The notes beneath the pieces are model-generated. The model worked only from the letters and a program-made list of their open reading frames with translations. It made no database searches and was not told where the DNA came from. 64,000 bases of DNA from positions 46,162 to 110,161 of the forward strand of contig NZ_BANS01000026.1 of NCBI RefSeq assembly GCF_000332995.1, written 5' to 3'. This stretch comes from Gordonia amicalis NBRC 100051 = JCM 11271 (GTDB lineage Bacteria; Actinomycetota; Actinomycetes; Mycobacteriales; Mycobacteriaceae). The translations under genes and the position numbers were made by a program. Shown one piece after another: positions 1 through 11,374 of the stretch (positions within the stretch are counted from its first letter, which is position 1; each line of letters starts with the position of its first letter).

Positions 1-147
1 CGCGGGTCGCTCGGTCACGACCCGTGCAATCTGATCAATCCCTGGTACGAGAGCGCACTGTCGAATCGGATCGCGCTCCCCTACCACGTCAACCAGGCGG
101 GAGCGCTCGCGATCGCCATGATGATCAACGGCGCGATCCGCCGGTAA
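1..147 (+). CDS. C-terminal end of an SGNH/GDSL-type hydrolase (partial)
   Basis: The window opens inside a reading frame that runs 48 codons to a TAA at 145-147. The visible tail contains DPCN, NPWYESAL and then YHVNQAGALAIA. The last stretch looks like the catalytic-His block of SGNH hydrolases (usually HPNxxG), here with HVN. In that family this His completes the Ser-Asp-His triad of a secreted or cytosolic esterase. The Ser and Gly/Asn blocks lie outside the window, so the assignment rests on one block and is tentative. It ends 32 bases before the ABC-F gene on the same strand. Confidence 0.5.
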   Translation, partial: RGSLGHDPCNLINPWYESALSNRIALPYHVNQAGALAIAMMINGAIRR

Positions 148-179
148 CCCTCCCGGACCCGGTCACTAACCTGGTCGGC

Positions 180-1985
180 GTGGCTCATCTTCTCGGCGCG
201 GAAACCCTGGCTCTGGAATACCCGACGACCAAGGTCTTCGACTCGGTGTCCCTCGGCGTCAACGAGGGCGACCGTATCGGCATCGTCGGCCGCAACGGCG
301 ACGGCAAGTCGAGCCTGCTCGCCATGCTCGCCGGCCGCAAACAGCCCGATTCCGGTCGCGTCACGGTGCGTGGCGGAGTGCGTGTCGGTGTGCTCGACCA
401 GGCCGACCGCTTCGACGACGACGAGACCGTCGGGCACGCCGTCGTCGGCGACCGGCCCGAACACGAATGGGCCGGGGACCCGCGCGTCCGGGATGTGATC
501 GGCGGACTGCTCGGCGACGTGGAATGGACGGCCCCCACGGCTTCGCTGTCCGGTGGTCAGCGCCGCCGGGTGTCGCTGGCCCGGCTCCTCGCCGGCGAAT
601 ACGACGTCCTCGCGCTCGACGAGCCGACCAACCACCTCGACGTCGAGGCCATCACCTGGCTCGCCGATCACCTCAAGCGCCGCTGGCCCGCCAACGCCGG
701 CGGGCTGCTGGTCGTCACCCACGACCGGTGGTTCCTCGACGAGGTCTGCACCGTGACCTGGGAGGTCCACGATCGGATCGTGGAACCGTTCGAGGGCGGT
801 TACGCCGCCTACATCCTGCAGCGCGTCGAGCGTGACCGGCAGGCCGCAACCATCGAGGCGCGCCGTCAGAACCTGGCCCGCAAGGAGCTCGCCTGGCTGC
901 GCCGCGGTGCGCCCGCCCGCACCTCCAAACCCAAGTTCCGCATCGACGCGGCCAACGCCCTCATCGCCGACGTCCCGCCGGTCCGCGACACCGTCGCCCT
1001 GAAGTCGCTGGCCACCGCCCGCCTCGGCAAGGACGTCGTCGACCTGATCGACGTGTCGGTCTCCTACGGCGACCGCGACGTCCTCGACGGGGTCGAATGG
1101 CGCCTGGCCCCCGGCGAACGCACCGGCATCCTCGGTGTCAACGGCGCGGGCAAGTCGACCCTGCTCGGGCTCATCGCCGGCACCGTCGAGGCGACCGGCG
1201 GAAAGGTCAAGCGCGGCAAGACCGTCAAGGTCGCCACCCTCACCCAGCGGCTCGACGACCTCGACCGCTACCTCGACGACCCGGTGCGCGTGGTCATCTC
1301 ACAACTGCAGACCACGTACACGTTCGGTGCGGGATCGAAGGCCCAGGAGCTCTCCCCGTCGCAGCTGCTCGAACGCCTCGGTTTCGACAGCGCCCAGCTC
1401 TCGACCCCGGTGCGCGACCTGTCCGGTGGTCAGAAGCGGCGTCTGCAACTACTGCTCATCCTGCTCGACGCCCCGAACGTGCTGATCCTCGACGAGCCGA
1501 CCAACGACCTCGACACCGACATGCTCGCCGCCCTCGAGGATCTCCTGGACTCCTGGCCCGGCACCCTCATCGTCGTCTCACACGACCGGTATTTCCTCGA
1601 GCGCGTCACCGACCAGCAGTTCGCCGTGATGAACGGCAACCTCCGTCACCTGCCCGGCGGCGTGGACGAGTTCCTGAAACTTCGTGCGGCACAACAGAAG
1701 GCGACGGCTTCGGCGACCTCGTCGGGTTCCCGGGGGTCGTCGACCGCGACCACCGCCACGATCAGCGGCGCCGAACTGCGGGCGGCGAACAAGGAGCTGG
1801 CATCGCTGGAACGCCGGATCGACAAGCTGCACAGCAAGATCGACGATGCACGCACTTCTCTCGCCGACCACGACCAGGCCGACTACCAGGGCCTGACCGC
1901 CGAGACCGAACGGATCCGCGAGATGGAGTCCGAGCTCGCCGAACTCGAGGAACGCTGGATGGAGCTCGGCGAAACCATCGAGTGA
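180..1985 (+). CDS. ABC-F family ATPase (Uup-like)
   Basis: A soluble 601-residue protein with two ABC ATPase domains and no membrane segment, as in ABC-F proteins that act on ribosomes. Domain 1 has Walker A GRNGDGKSS, signature LSGGQ and Walker B LALDEPTNHLD. Domain 2 has GVNGAGKST, LSGGQ and LILDEPTNDLD. The linker between them is Arg/Lys-rich, and the last 75 residues form a charged coiled coil typical of Uup, which binds branched DNA or ribosomes. I chose the GTG at 180 (protein begins MAHLLGAE) because homologues start with MAN/MAHL just before the first ABC strand. The longer frame upstream runs through the previous gene. No clear Shine-Dalgarno is visible. It meets the next gene stop to stop. 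Confidence 0.88.
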   Translation: MAHLLGAETLALEYPTTKVFDSVSLGVNEGDRIGIVGRNGDGKSSLLAMLAGRKQPDSGRVTVRGGVRVGVLDQADRFDDDETVGHAVVGDRPEHEWAGDPRVRDVIGGLLGDVEWTAPTASLSGGQRRRVSLARLLAGEYDVLALDEPTNHLDVEAITWLADHLKRRWPANAGGLLVVTHDRWFLDEVCTVTWEVHDRIVEPFEGGYAAYILQRVERDRQAATIEARRQNLARKELAWLRRGAPARTSKPKFRIDAANALIADVPPVRDTVALKSLATARLGKDVVDLIDVSVSYGDRDVLDGVEWRLAPGERTGILGVNGAGKSTLLGLIAGTVEATGGKVKRGKTVKVATLTQRLDDLDRYLDDPVRVVISQLQTTYTFGAGSKAQELSPSQLLERLGFDSAQLSTPVRDLSGGQKRRLQLLLILLDAPNVLILDEPTNDLDTDMLAALEDLLDSWPGTLIVVSHDRYFLERVTDQQFAVMNGNLRHLPGGVDEFLKLRAAQQKATASATSSGSRGSSTATTATISGAELRAANKELASLERRIDKLHSKIDDARTSLADHDQADYQGLTAETERIREMESELAELEERWMELGETIE

Positions 1986-3137
1986 CTACCGCCCGAACGC
2001 CTCTCGGACGGCGGTCATGACGTCGGGCAGTGAGCCGTCGACGACGCTGCTGTGGTCGGCGCGCACGTAGGTCTTCAGGTCGACGTCAGTGCCGTCGCGG
2101 CTCATCGCCGACCGCAGTGAACGGCTCAGTGGATACGGCAGCACCGGGTCGAGGAGTCCGTGCGCGATGGTCACCTTCGCCGGGTAGCCGGAGGCCGGAA
2201 CCTCGGCGTAGGCCCGCAGGGCGTCGCGGAACTTCTGGTCCTTCGTGAACGACGATGCGACAAGCGATCCCGGCGACACCGACCGCAGCGCGTCGACGAC
2301 ATCACCGTTGCAGCGGGCGCGCGACCGGTCCAGGAACCGCTTGCCGCTGTCGGTGAGGAAGTCCCCGACCCCGAGTTCGGGCTGCGAATGGTCCAGGCCT
2401 GCCAGGGTGTAGAGGAACGGGGCGCTCAGAACGTTGAGGGTGCCGAGTCCGGGTACGCGCGGTCCGAAGAGACCGAACAGGTTCTCCAGCGACGACACCG
2501 GAGCGATCGCGACCGCCCCCTTGACCGGCAATTCCGGAGCGTACGACGGTGCGCGGTGCGCCGCGTGCAGTGCCGCGTGTCCGCCCTGGGAGTGCCCGAC
2601 CGACACCCAGGAGCCACCGAGGGCCGCGTCGACCGACCTGGCCGCGCGGATCATGTCGACGACCGAGTACGCCGCGGCCGCGCCGCCGAGATAGTCGGTC
2701 TCCCCAGCGGATCCGAGTCCGGCGTAGTCGGTGGCCGTCACCGCGTAGCCGGCTTCCAGCGCGGCCCGCACGGGTGCTTCGACCCCGTCACCCAACCGAT
2801 GCTTCGTGGGTGCGCACTCGTCGGCGATGCCGACGGTCCCATGCGCCCAGGACACCACCGGCCATCCGCCGGGCGGCGGTGTGCCGCGCGGGACCCAGTA
2901 GACGCCGCTCGCCATCGCCGGGCGTCCACGCTGGTCCCGCGTGGCGTAGGTCAGCCGGGTACCGGCGGCCGCGGCCGACGGTAGCTGGTCGTCGGGAACG
3001 TCGCGGGTGGTGAACACGAATCCGTTGTCGGGGGCCGCGGCTGTCGACGGCGGCGTCGACGTGAGCGACCCGATGCCGACGAGCACGGCGACGGCGGATG
3101 TCAGCACGGCGGTCAGTGGTCTGCGGAGCACCCGCAC
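1986..3137 (-). CDS. Secreted lipase / alpha-beta hydrolase (secretory lipase family)
   Basis: A 383-residue protein with a Sec signal peptide (basic MRVLRRP, hydrophobic core, cleavage near STAAAP). The mature part is an alpha/beta hydrolase of the secretory lipase (LIP) type. It has SWAHGT near the oxyanion hole, the nucleophile elbow GHSQGG, and a late HGLLDPVLPY segment supplying the acid, with a terminal DHSS His. Such enzymes hydrolyse acylglycerols or other esters outside the membrane. Its stop abuts the ABC-F stop, so the genes converge with no spacer. Substrate cannot be told from sequence. Confidence 0.85.
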   Translation of the reverse strand: MRVLRRPLTAVLTSAVAVLVGIGSLTSTPPSTAAAPDNGFVFTTRDVPDDQLPSAAAAGTRLTYATRDQRGRPAMASGVYWVPRGTPPPGGWPVVSWAHGTVGIADECAPTKHRLGDGVEAPVRAALEAGYAVTATDYAGLGSAGETDYLGGAAAAYSVVDMIRAARSVDAALGGSWVSVGHSQGGHAALHAAHRAPSYAPELPVKGAVAIAPVSSLENLFGLFGPRVPGLGTLNVLSAPFLYTLAGLDHSQPELGVGDFLTDSGKRFLDRSRARCNGDVVDALRSVSPGSLVASSFTKDQKFRDALRAYAEVPASGYPAKVTIAHGLLDPVLPYPLSRSLRSAMSRDGTDVDLKTYVRADHSSVVDGSLPDVMTAVREAFGR

Positions 3138-3185
3138 AACTGTAGTGACCTCCGAGAAATGCGAGGTCAGCGCAACGCGATGGCC

Positions 3186-4136
3186 TCAGTCGGTGCCCAG
3201 GATGCGGGTTCCCGGTGCAGGACCGCTCGCGGTGCGGACCACGCGGGCGACACCGGCTCCCGACAGTTCGGCGGCCACGTTCACCGCGGACTGCTCGTCC
3301 GCGCACAGGAACGCACACGTCGGACCCGACCCCGACACGATCCCCTTGAGGGCTCCCGCATCCACCCCGGCCCGGAGGGTGCGGCGCAGCGTCGGCTGCA
3401 GGCTGAGGGCGGCGGGCTGGAGATCGTTGTGCAGCAACGGCGCCACCGCGCGGGGGCTACCCGACGCGAGCGCCTGCATGAGATCGTCGGGGCGACGCAG
3501 GAAGTCGCTGTCGTCATCGGTCTCGTCGGAACGACTCTCCCGCAGTCGGTCCAGTTCCCGGTACACCGCCGGCGTCGACAGGCCTTCTCGCGCAAGGGCG
3601 AGCACCCAGTGGAACTCGCCTCGGGAGAGCACCTGCATCAGCTGCTCACCGCGTCCGGTGCCCAGCGCGGTGTTGCCGTGGAGCGCGAACGGGACGTCGC
3701 TCCCGAGGTCGGCGGCGATCTCGGCGAGGTCGTCACGCGAGATGTCGAGCTTCCACAGATGCGCGAGCGCCACGAGCGCTCCGGCGGCGTCGGCGCTGCC
3801 GCCGGCCATGCCGCCGGCGACCGGGATCGTCTTCTCGATCTCGATGGCGACGTGTGCCGAACGGTCCGCCCACTCGGCCAGCGCTTGCGCCGCGCGGGCC
3901 GCGAGATTGGAGGCATCGGCGGGTACCGAACCGGCGCCCTCACCGCGCACGGCGACGGTCAGCTCGTGGGCGCGCGCGACCCGGACGTCGTCGTGCAGCG
4001 AGAGCGCCTGGAAGACGGTGACCAGATCGTGGTACCCGTCAGCCCGGCGCGGGCCCACACCCAGGTGGAGGTTCACCTTCGACGGGGCACGCGCGGTGAC
4101 GGAATCGGTTACCACCGACAGCGACGTTCGCGACAC
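3186..4136 (-). CDS. ispE: 4-diphosphocytidyl-2-C-methyl-D-erythritol kinase
   Basis: GHMP-superfamily kinase of 316 residues that phosphorylates CDP-methylerythritol at the 2-hydroxyl, step four of the non-mevalonate isoprenoid pathway. Visible motifs are the N-terminal [14 protein letters not shown], the ATP-binding loop [24 protein letters not shown] with a catalytic Asp, and the C-terminal GSGPTCAF loop. Length is normal. In mycobacteria ispE follows rpfB and rsmA. Here a HAD phosphatase and a divergent LLM oxidoreductase lie between rsmA and ispE. Confidence 0.95.
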   Translation of the reverse strand: MSRTSLSVVTDSVTARAPSKVNLHLGVGPRRADGYHDLVTVFQALSLHDDVRVARAHELTVAVRGEGAGSVPADASNLAARAAQALAEWADRSAHVAIEIEKTIPVAGGMAGGSADAAGALVALAHLWKLDISRDDLAEIAADLGSDVPFALHGNTALGTGRGEQLMQVLSRGEFHWVLALAREGLSTPAVYRELDRLRESRSDETDDDSDFLRRPDDLMQALASGSPRAVAPLLHNDLQPAALSLQPTLRRTLRAGVDAGALKGIVSGSGPTCAFLCADEQSAVNVAAELSGAGVARVVRTASGPAPGTRILGTD

Positions 4137-4172
4137 AGTGATTCAGACTAGTCGGCCGCTTCGCAGATGCGC

Positions 4173-4847
4173 TCAGGGCCGCCACCCGCGGCGCGACAGT
4201 TCGCCCACGTGGTCGACGACGAGTACCGCCCCCGCGTCGCGTAACTCGGCTTCGGCGAAACCACCGGACCGGACCGCGACGCACTCGGCGGGGAGCCGAT
4301 GCGCGGACGCGACGTCCCACACCGTGTCTCCGACGACGACCGCCCGGCCACCCCCCGCCTGCGTCAGGGCGACCTCCAGGATGTCGGGTGCCGGCTTCGA
4401 ATCGTCCGCGTCGTCCGACGAGGTGACCGCGGCCAGATCGTCGTGACCGAACCCCAGCACTTTCAGTGCGGCGTCGGTGAATTCGGCCTTGCCCGACGAT
4501 GCGAGCGCCACCCGGTATCCCGCGTCGAGCAGACCTCGGACGAAGTCGACGGCCCCGGGCAACGGCCGCAGGTCGGGCACCAGTTCGCGGTAGTGACCCT
4601 CCCAGTCGTCGCGGAGGGTGTCGCCCAGCGACTCCTCGACCTCGTCGCCGCAGATCTCGCCGACGAGCCGGTCGCCGCCCATTCCGATGGCACGGTGGAC
4701 CTTCCACCACTGCGGGGTGAGGTCGTGCGCGGTGAAGGCCCGCATCCAGGCGAGTGCGTGGAGATAGGTCGAGTCGATCAGGGTCCCGTCGACGTCGAGC
4801 AAAACGGTGTCGACTGGAGCTCCGGCGTCTGCGTCGGGCATCTGCAC
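4173..4847 (-). CDS. HAD-superfamily phosphatase (phosphoglycolate phosphatase/PGM-like)
   Basis: A 224-residue cytosolic HAD hydrolase. Motif I is LLDVDGTLIDS with the nucleophilic Asp, motif II lies in VALASSGKAEF, the Lys motif is in DSKPAPDI, and motif IV is VVVGDTVWDV. A helical cap follows motif I (roughly residues 25-90), placing it with subfamily I phosphatases and beta-phosphoglucomutase-like enzymes. It likely dephosphorylates a small sugar phosphate or phosphoglycolate, but the substrate is not evident. It lies 36 bases upstream of ispE on the same strand and may be cotranscribed. Confidence 0.82.
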   Translation of the reverse strand: MQMPDADAGAPVDTVLLDVDGTLIDSTYLHALAWMRAFTAHDLTPQWWKVHRAIGMGGDRLVGEICGDEVEESLGDTLRDDWEGHYRELVPDLRPLPGAVDFVRGLLDAGYRVALASSGKAEFTDAALKVLGFGHDDLAAVTSSDDADDSKPAPDILEVALTQAGGGRAVVVGDTVWDVASAHRLPAECVAVRSGGFAEAELRDAGAVLVVDHVGELSRRGWRP

Positions 4848-4959
4848 CTTCTTTCCTGGTCGGTTGACGCGTGGTGAGGCGGTCCGTTTACCCGCACGGC
4901 TCGCGGGCTACACCGAAGCGACCGATCCCGGCCCACGAAAGACGTGCAGAGGAGTTCTG

Positions 4960-5952
4960 ATGACACCCCGATTCGGGTACACCTTGATGACCGAGCAGGC
5001 CGGCCCCAAGGATCTGGTCCGCTACGCCATCGGCGCCGAGGGCGCCAGCTTCGACTTCGAGGTGTGCAGCGACCATTACTTCCCGTGGCTGTCCGCCCAG
5101 GGCCACGCCCCCTACGCGTGGTCGGTCCTGGGTGCGGTGGCACACGCGACCGAGCGCGTCGAGCTGATGACCTATGTGACCTGCCCGACGATCCGCTATC
5201 ACCCGGCCGTCATTGCGCAGAAGGCCGCGACCCTGCAGATCCTCGCCGACGGTCGCTTCACCCTCGGACTGGGTTCGGGGGAGAACCTCAACGAGCACGT
5301 CGTCGGCATGGGCTGGCCTGCGGTCGCCGATCGCCAGGACATGCTCGCCGAGGCCATCGAGATCATCCGCACATTGCACACCGGCGAACTCGTCGACTTC
5401 CGCGGCGAGTTCTTCCAGGTCGACGCCGCGCGCGTCTGGGACCTCCCCGACCAGCCGGTGCCGATCGGCGTCGCCGTGGCCGGCGAGTCCGGTATCGACA
5501 CGTTCGGCCCGCTGGCCGATCATCTGATCGCCGTGGAACCCGACCCGGACCTGATCTCGGCGTGGAACGCCCAGGCCGCCACCTCGACGATCGACGGCAA
5601 GGGCACCCGCGCCATCGGTCAGATCCCGATCAGCTGGGGCCCCGACCGCGATGCCGCCGTCGAACGTGCCCACGACCAGTTCCGCTGGTTCGCAGGCGGC
5701 TGGGATGTCAACGCCGATCTCCGGACCACCGCGGGCTTCGCCGCCGCGACCCAGTACGTCACCCCGGACGATGTCGCGGGCAACATCCCGTGCGGCCCCG
5801 ACCTCGACCAGATCGTCGAGGCCGTGAAACCGTTCTGGAAGGCCGGATTCACCGACATCGCGCTCGTGCAGATCGGCGGCGAGACGCAGGACGAATTCCT
5901 GCGCGACGCCGCACCGGAGCTCCTGGAGAGACTACGGGCGGCGTCGAGCTGA
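4960..5952 (+). CDS. F420-dependent LLM-class oxidoreductase (Fgd-related)
   Basis: A 330-residue luciferase-like TIM-barrel protein. N-terminal FGYTLMTEQ, EVCSDHYFPW, the TCPTIRYHPAVIAQKAATL segment and LGLGSGENLNEHVVG match the F420-dependent glucose-6-phosphate dehydrogenase-related group, which transfers hydride to or from coenzyme F420. The substrate is not predictable; true Fgd is only one branch. I chose the ATG at 4960 because AGGAG lies 7 bases upstream and the fold starts there. The longer frame crosses the divergent HAD promoter region. Confidence 0.85.
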   Translation: MTPRFGYTLMTEQAGPKDLVRYAIGAEGASFDFEVCSDHYFPWLSAQGHAPYAWSVLGAVAHATERVELMTYVTCPTIRYHPAVIAQKAATLQILADGRFTLGLGSGENLNEHVVGMGWPAVADRQDMLAEAIEIIRTLHTGELVDFRGEFFQVDAARVWDLPDQPVPIGVAVAGESGIDTFGPLADHLIAVEPDPDLISAWNAQAATSTIDGKGTRAIGQIPISWGPDRDAAVERAHDQFRWFAGGWDVNADLRTTAGFAAATQYVTPDDVAGNIPCGPDLDQIVEAVKPFWKAGFTDIALVQIGGETQDEFLRDAAPELLERLRAASS

Positions 5953-5992
5953 GAATGTCGCACTGAAATCCCGGGCGGCCCAGCGGTTCCGA

Positions 5993-9068
<3,076 letters not shown>

Positions 9069-9109
9069 GGCAAACACCCTGACACAGACCGGCGACACCA
9101 CGCGCCCGG

Positions 9110-9949
9110 CTACAGCGCTACTGTGCCCTCGATCACGGTCGCGGTGTCGCCACCCACCCAGATGTCGTCACCGTCGTCGTGGATGTGGACGCGGCCGGCC
9201 CGTCCGATGGCCGCACCCTGCGCGGCGACATAACTCTCCGGCGCCTGTCCGGTCGCCCGGAGCCAGCTCGCGATCCCCGCGTTGAGGCTGCCGGTCACCG
9301 GATCCTCGGGTACACCGATACCCGGGACGAACGCCCGGACCTCGGCGAAGACATCTCCCGATCCGTAGAGCCCGAGCAGGCCGACCTTGTGGTCGCCGAG
9401 CGCGGGGATATCGGGACGGACCTCGAGCACCCGCTCCCCCGATCCCACCTGGATCACCATCCACTCCGGGCCGTTGTCGACCCACTCCGCGGCGCGAACC
9501 TCATCCCGGTCGACGCCGAGAGCAGCGATGACCTCTTCGACGACGCCGGGATCCACCGGACCCGACCGGCGCAACGGCGGTGCCGCGAAGGAGAGTCGCG
9601 GACCCGACCGCCGGATCCGGACCAGCCCGACGCCGCATTCCTGCACGACGTCCTCCCCCTTCGGTCGCCCGCCCGAGGTCAGCCACGCGTGCGCCGATCC
9701 CAGGGTCGGGTGGCCGGCGAACGGCAACTCCCCGTCGGGGGTGAAGATCCGCAGCTTGTAGTCGGTCGCCGGATCGGTGGGCGGCAGCACGAACGTGGTC
9801 TCCGACAGGTTGGTCCAGCGGGCGAAGGCGGCCATCCGATCCTCTGCGATGGGAGCGCCGGGACCACCCCCGTCGACGACGACCGCCACGGGGTTGCCCT
9901 CGGTACCGGTGGACGAGAACACATCGACCTGAGCGAAACGACGAGTCAT
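9110..9949 (-). CDS. PhzF-family isomerase/epimerase-like protein
   Basis: A 279-residue diaminopimelate-epimerase-fold protein of the PhzF family. It begins with FAQVDVFSSTGTEGNPVAVVVD, the usual PhzF start, whose following Glu region acts as general acid/base. FAGHPTLGSAHAWL and the C-terminal EDPVTGSLNAG loop are also present. Family members catalyse proton shifts on small ring compounds. There are no phenazine genes nearby, so a phenazine role is not implied. It faces the mce operon across a short divergent gap and is the first gene of the block separating tatD from metG. Confidence 0.85.
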   Translation of the reverse strand: MTRRFAQVDVFSSTGTEGNPVAVVVDGGGPGAPIAEDRMAAFARWTNLSETTFVLPPTDPATDYKLRIFTPDGELPFAGHPTLGSAHAWLTSGGRPKGEDVVQECGVGLVRIRRSGPRLSFAAPPLRRSGPVDPGVVEEVIAALGVDRDEVRAAEWVDNGPEWMVIQVGSGERVLEVRPDIPALGDHKVGLLGLYGSGDVFAEVRAFVPGIGVPEDPVTGSLNAGIASWLRATGQAPESYVAAQGAAIGRAGRVHIHDDGDDIWVGGDTATVIEGTVAL

Positions 9950-10068
9950 CGCGCCATCTTCTCATCGCCGACCAGGAGAGACTGCCCGCCTCCCGGGGGC
10001 CGCTGCGCGACCTGGCCAACGAGGCCGGTCATACACTCGGGTTCGCGCTGCAGGCCATCGGAGCACTG

Positions 10069-11373
10069 GTGGTTGCGACGTTCCGCCGACGCCTGTCCAT
10101 CGCCGAGACCCTGAACCAGACCGTCTTCATCGGCCGCGTCAGCACCGGACCGTCACTCCTGCTGATGATCCCGGTGGGCGTGTTCATCGCCGTCCCGGTC
10201 GGCGAACTCGCCGGACGCATCGGCGCCGGCGGTTACTCGGGCGCGGTCGTCGCGTTCATCATCGTCGGCCAGGCCTCCGCGCTCGTGTCGGCACTGATGA
10301 TGGCCGGTGTCGCCGGCTCGGCCATCTGCACCGATCTCGGATCGCGCAAGATCCGTGAAGAGGTCGACGCCATGGAGGTCATGGGGCTCAACGTGATCGA
10401 GCGCCTCGTCGCACCCCGGCTCCTCGCCGCGATCATCGTCTCGCTGGTGCTGTGCTCGCTCATCACGGTCACCGGCGTCGGAGCCTGCTACCTGTACCAC
10501 ATCTACGTCCAGCACCTGCCCGCCGGCGCGTTCATGGCGACCTTCAGCCAGTACGGCCGGTTCTCGGACTTCGTGATGGCACTCGTGAAGGCGGCCACGT
10601 TCGCGTTGCTGTCCACGATCGTGGCCTGCTTCAAGGGATTACACGCACGCGGCGGCCCACGAGGAGTGGCCGACGCGGTGAACGAGGCGGTGACCTTCGG
10701 GTCGAAATCCCTTCTCTCCGGCGGAGGAACGCTCGGCATCGTGCTGGCCATGTCACTGGCGGCGGCGATGATGCTCGGCGTCGAGACCTACCGCGGACTG
10801 CAGCTGGTCGGCATGACCTCGCTGTCGGGCATGCTCTCGGCGATCGCCAACACCCGCGAACTCGCGCCCGTCGTCGTCGGAATCGCGTTGGCCGCCAAGG
10901 TCGGAACCGGATTCACCGCCCAGGTCGGCGCGATGCGCATCTCCGACGAGATCGCCGCGCTCGACTCGATGGCGATCCGGTCGATCCCCTTCCTCGCCAC
11001 GACCCGCATGATCGCGGCGATGGTGTGCATCCTGCCGATCTACATGATCGGCCTGCTCGCGAGCTACATCGCCACGCGTCTCGTCGTGGTCTGGTTCAAC
11101 GGCGAATCCTCGGGCGCCTTCGACTACTTCTTCCATCTCGCACTCACGCCGACCGACCTGCTCTACTCCGCGATCAAGGCGATCGTCTTCGCCGGTATCG
11201 TCGCGCTGGTCCACTGCTCCTACGGGTACTTCGCCTCCGGCGGACCCGAAGGCGTCGGCCAGGCGGCCGGACGCGCACTCCGCACGTCGATCCTGGCCAT
11301 CGGGATCTTCGACGTGATCTTCACTTTCGGGTTGTGGGGCCTGGTCCCCGAGATCCCGGGAATGGGGATCTGA
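10069..11373 (+). CDS. Fused YrbE (MlaE-type) permease: YrbEA plus YrbEB in one ORF
   Basis: MlaE/YrbE permeases form the inner-membrane core of Mce lipid importers, normally as two separate genes. Here one 434-residue frame carries both. Residues 1-208 match YrbEA (ADLG-like ICTDLGSRKIREEVDAMEVMG, then GGPRGVADAVNEAV). Residues from about 209 match YrbEB (TFGSKSLLSGGG, GFTAQVGAMRISDEI, YGYFASGGPEGVG). The last membrane helix of A and about 70 N-terminal residues of B are missing at the junction near 10693. GTG 10069 has GGAG upstream, but homology extends about 25-30 codons further up, where no ATG, GTG or TTG exists. It is followed one base after its stop by mceA. Confidence 0.85.
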   Translation: MVATFRRRLSIAETLNQTVFIGRVSTGPSLLLMIPVGVFIAVPVGELAGRIGAGGYSGAVVAFIIVGQASALVSALMMAGVAGSAICTDLGSRKIREEVDAMEVMGLNVIERLVAPRLLAAIIVSLVLCSLITVTGVGACYLYHIYVQHLPAGAFMATFSQYGRFSDFVMALVKAATFALLSTIVACFKGLHARGGPRGVADAVNEAVTFGSKSLLSGGGTLGIVLAMSLAAAMMLGVETYRGLQLVGMTSLSGMLSAIANTRELAPVVVGIALAAKVGTGFTAQVGAMRISDEIAALDSMAIRSIPFLATTRMIAAMVCILPIYMIGLLASYIATRLVVVWFNGESSGAFDYFFHLALTPTDLLYSAIKAIVFAGIVALVHCSYGYFASGGPEGVGQAAGRALRTSILAIGIFDVIFTFGLWGLVPEIPGMGI

Positions 11374-11374
11374 C

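Noticed and set aside
9110..9949. Phenazine biosynthesis role for the PhzF gene
   Set aside because: No other phz genes are nearby, and PhzF-family proteins are widespread with unrelated functions.
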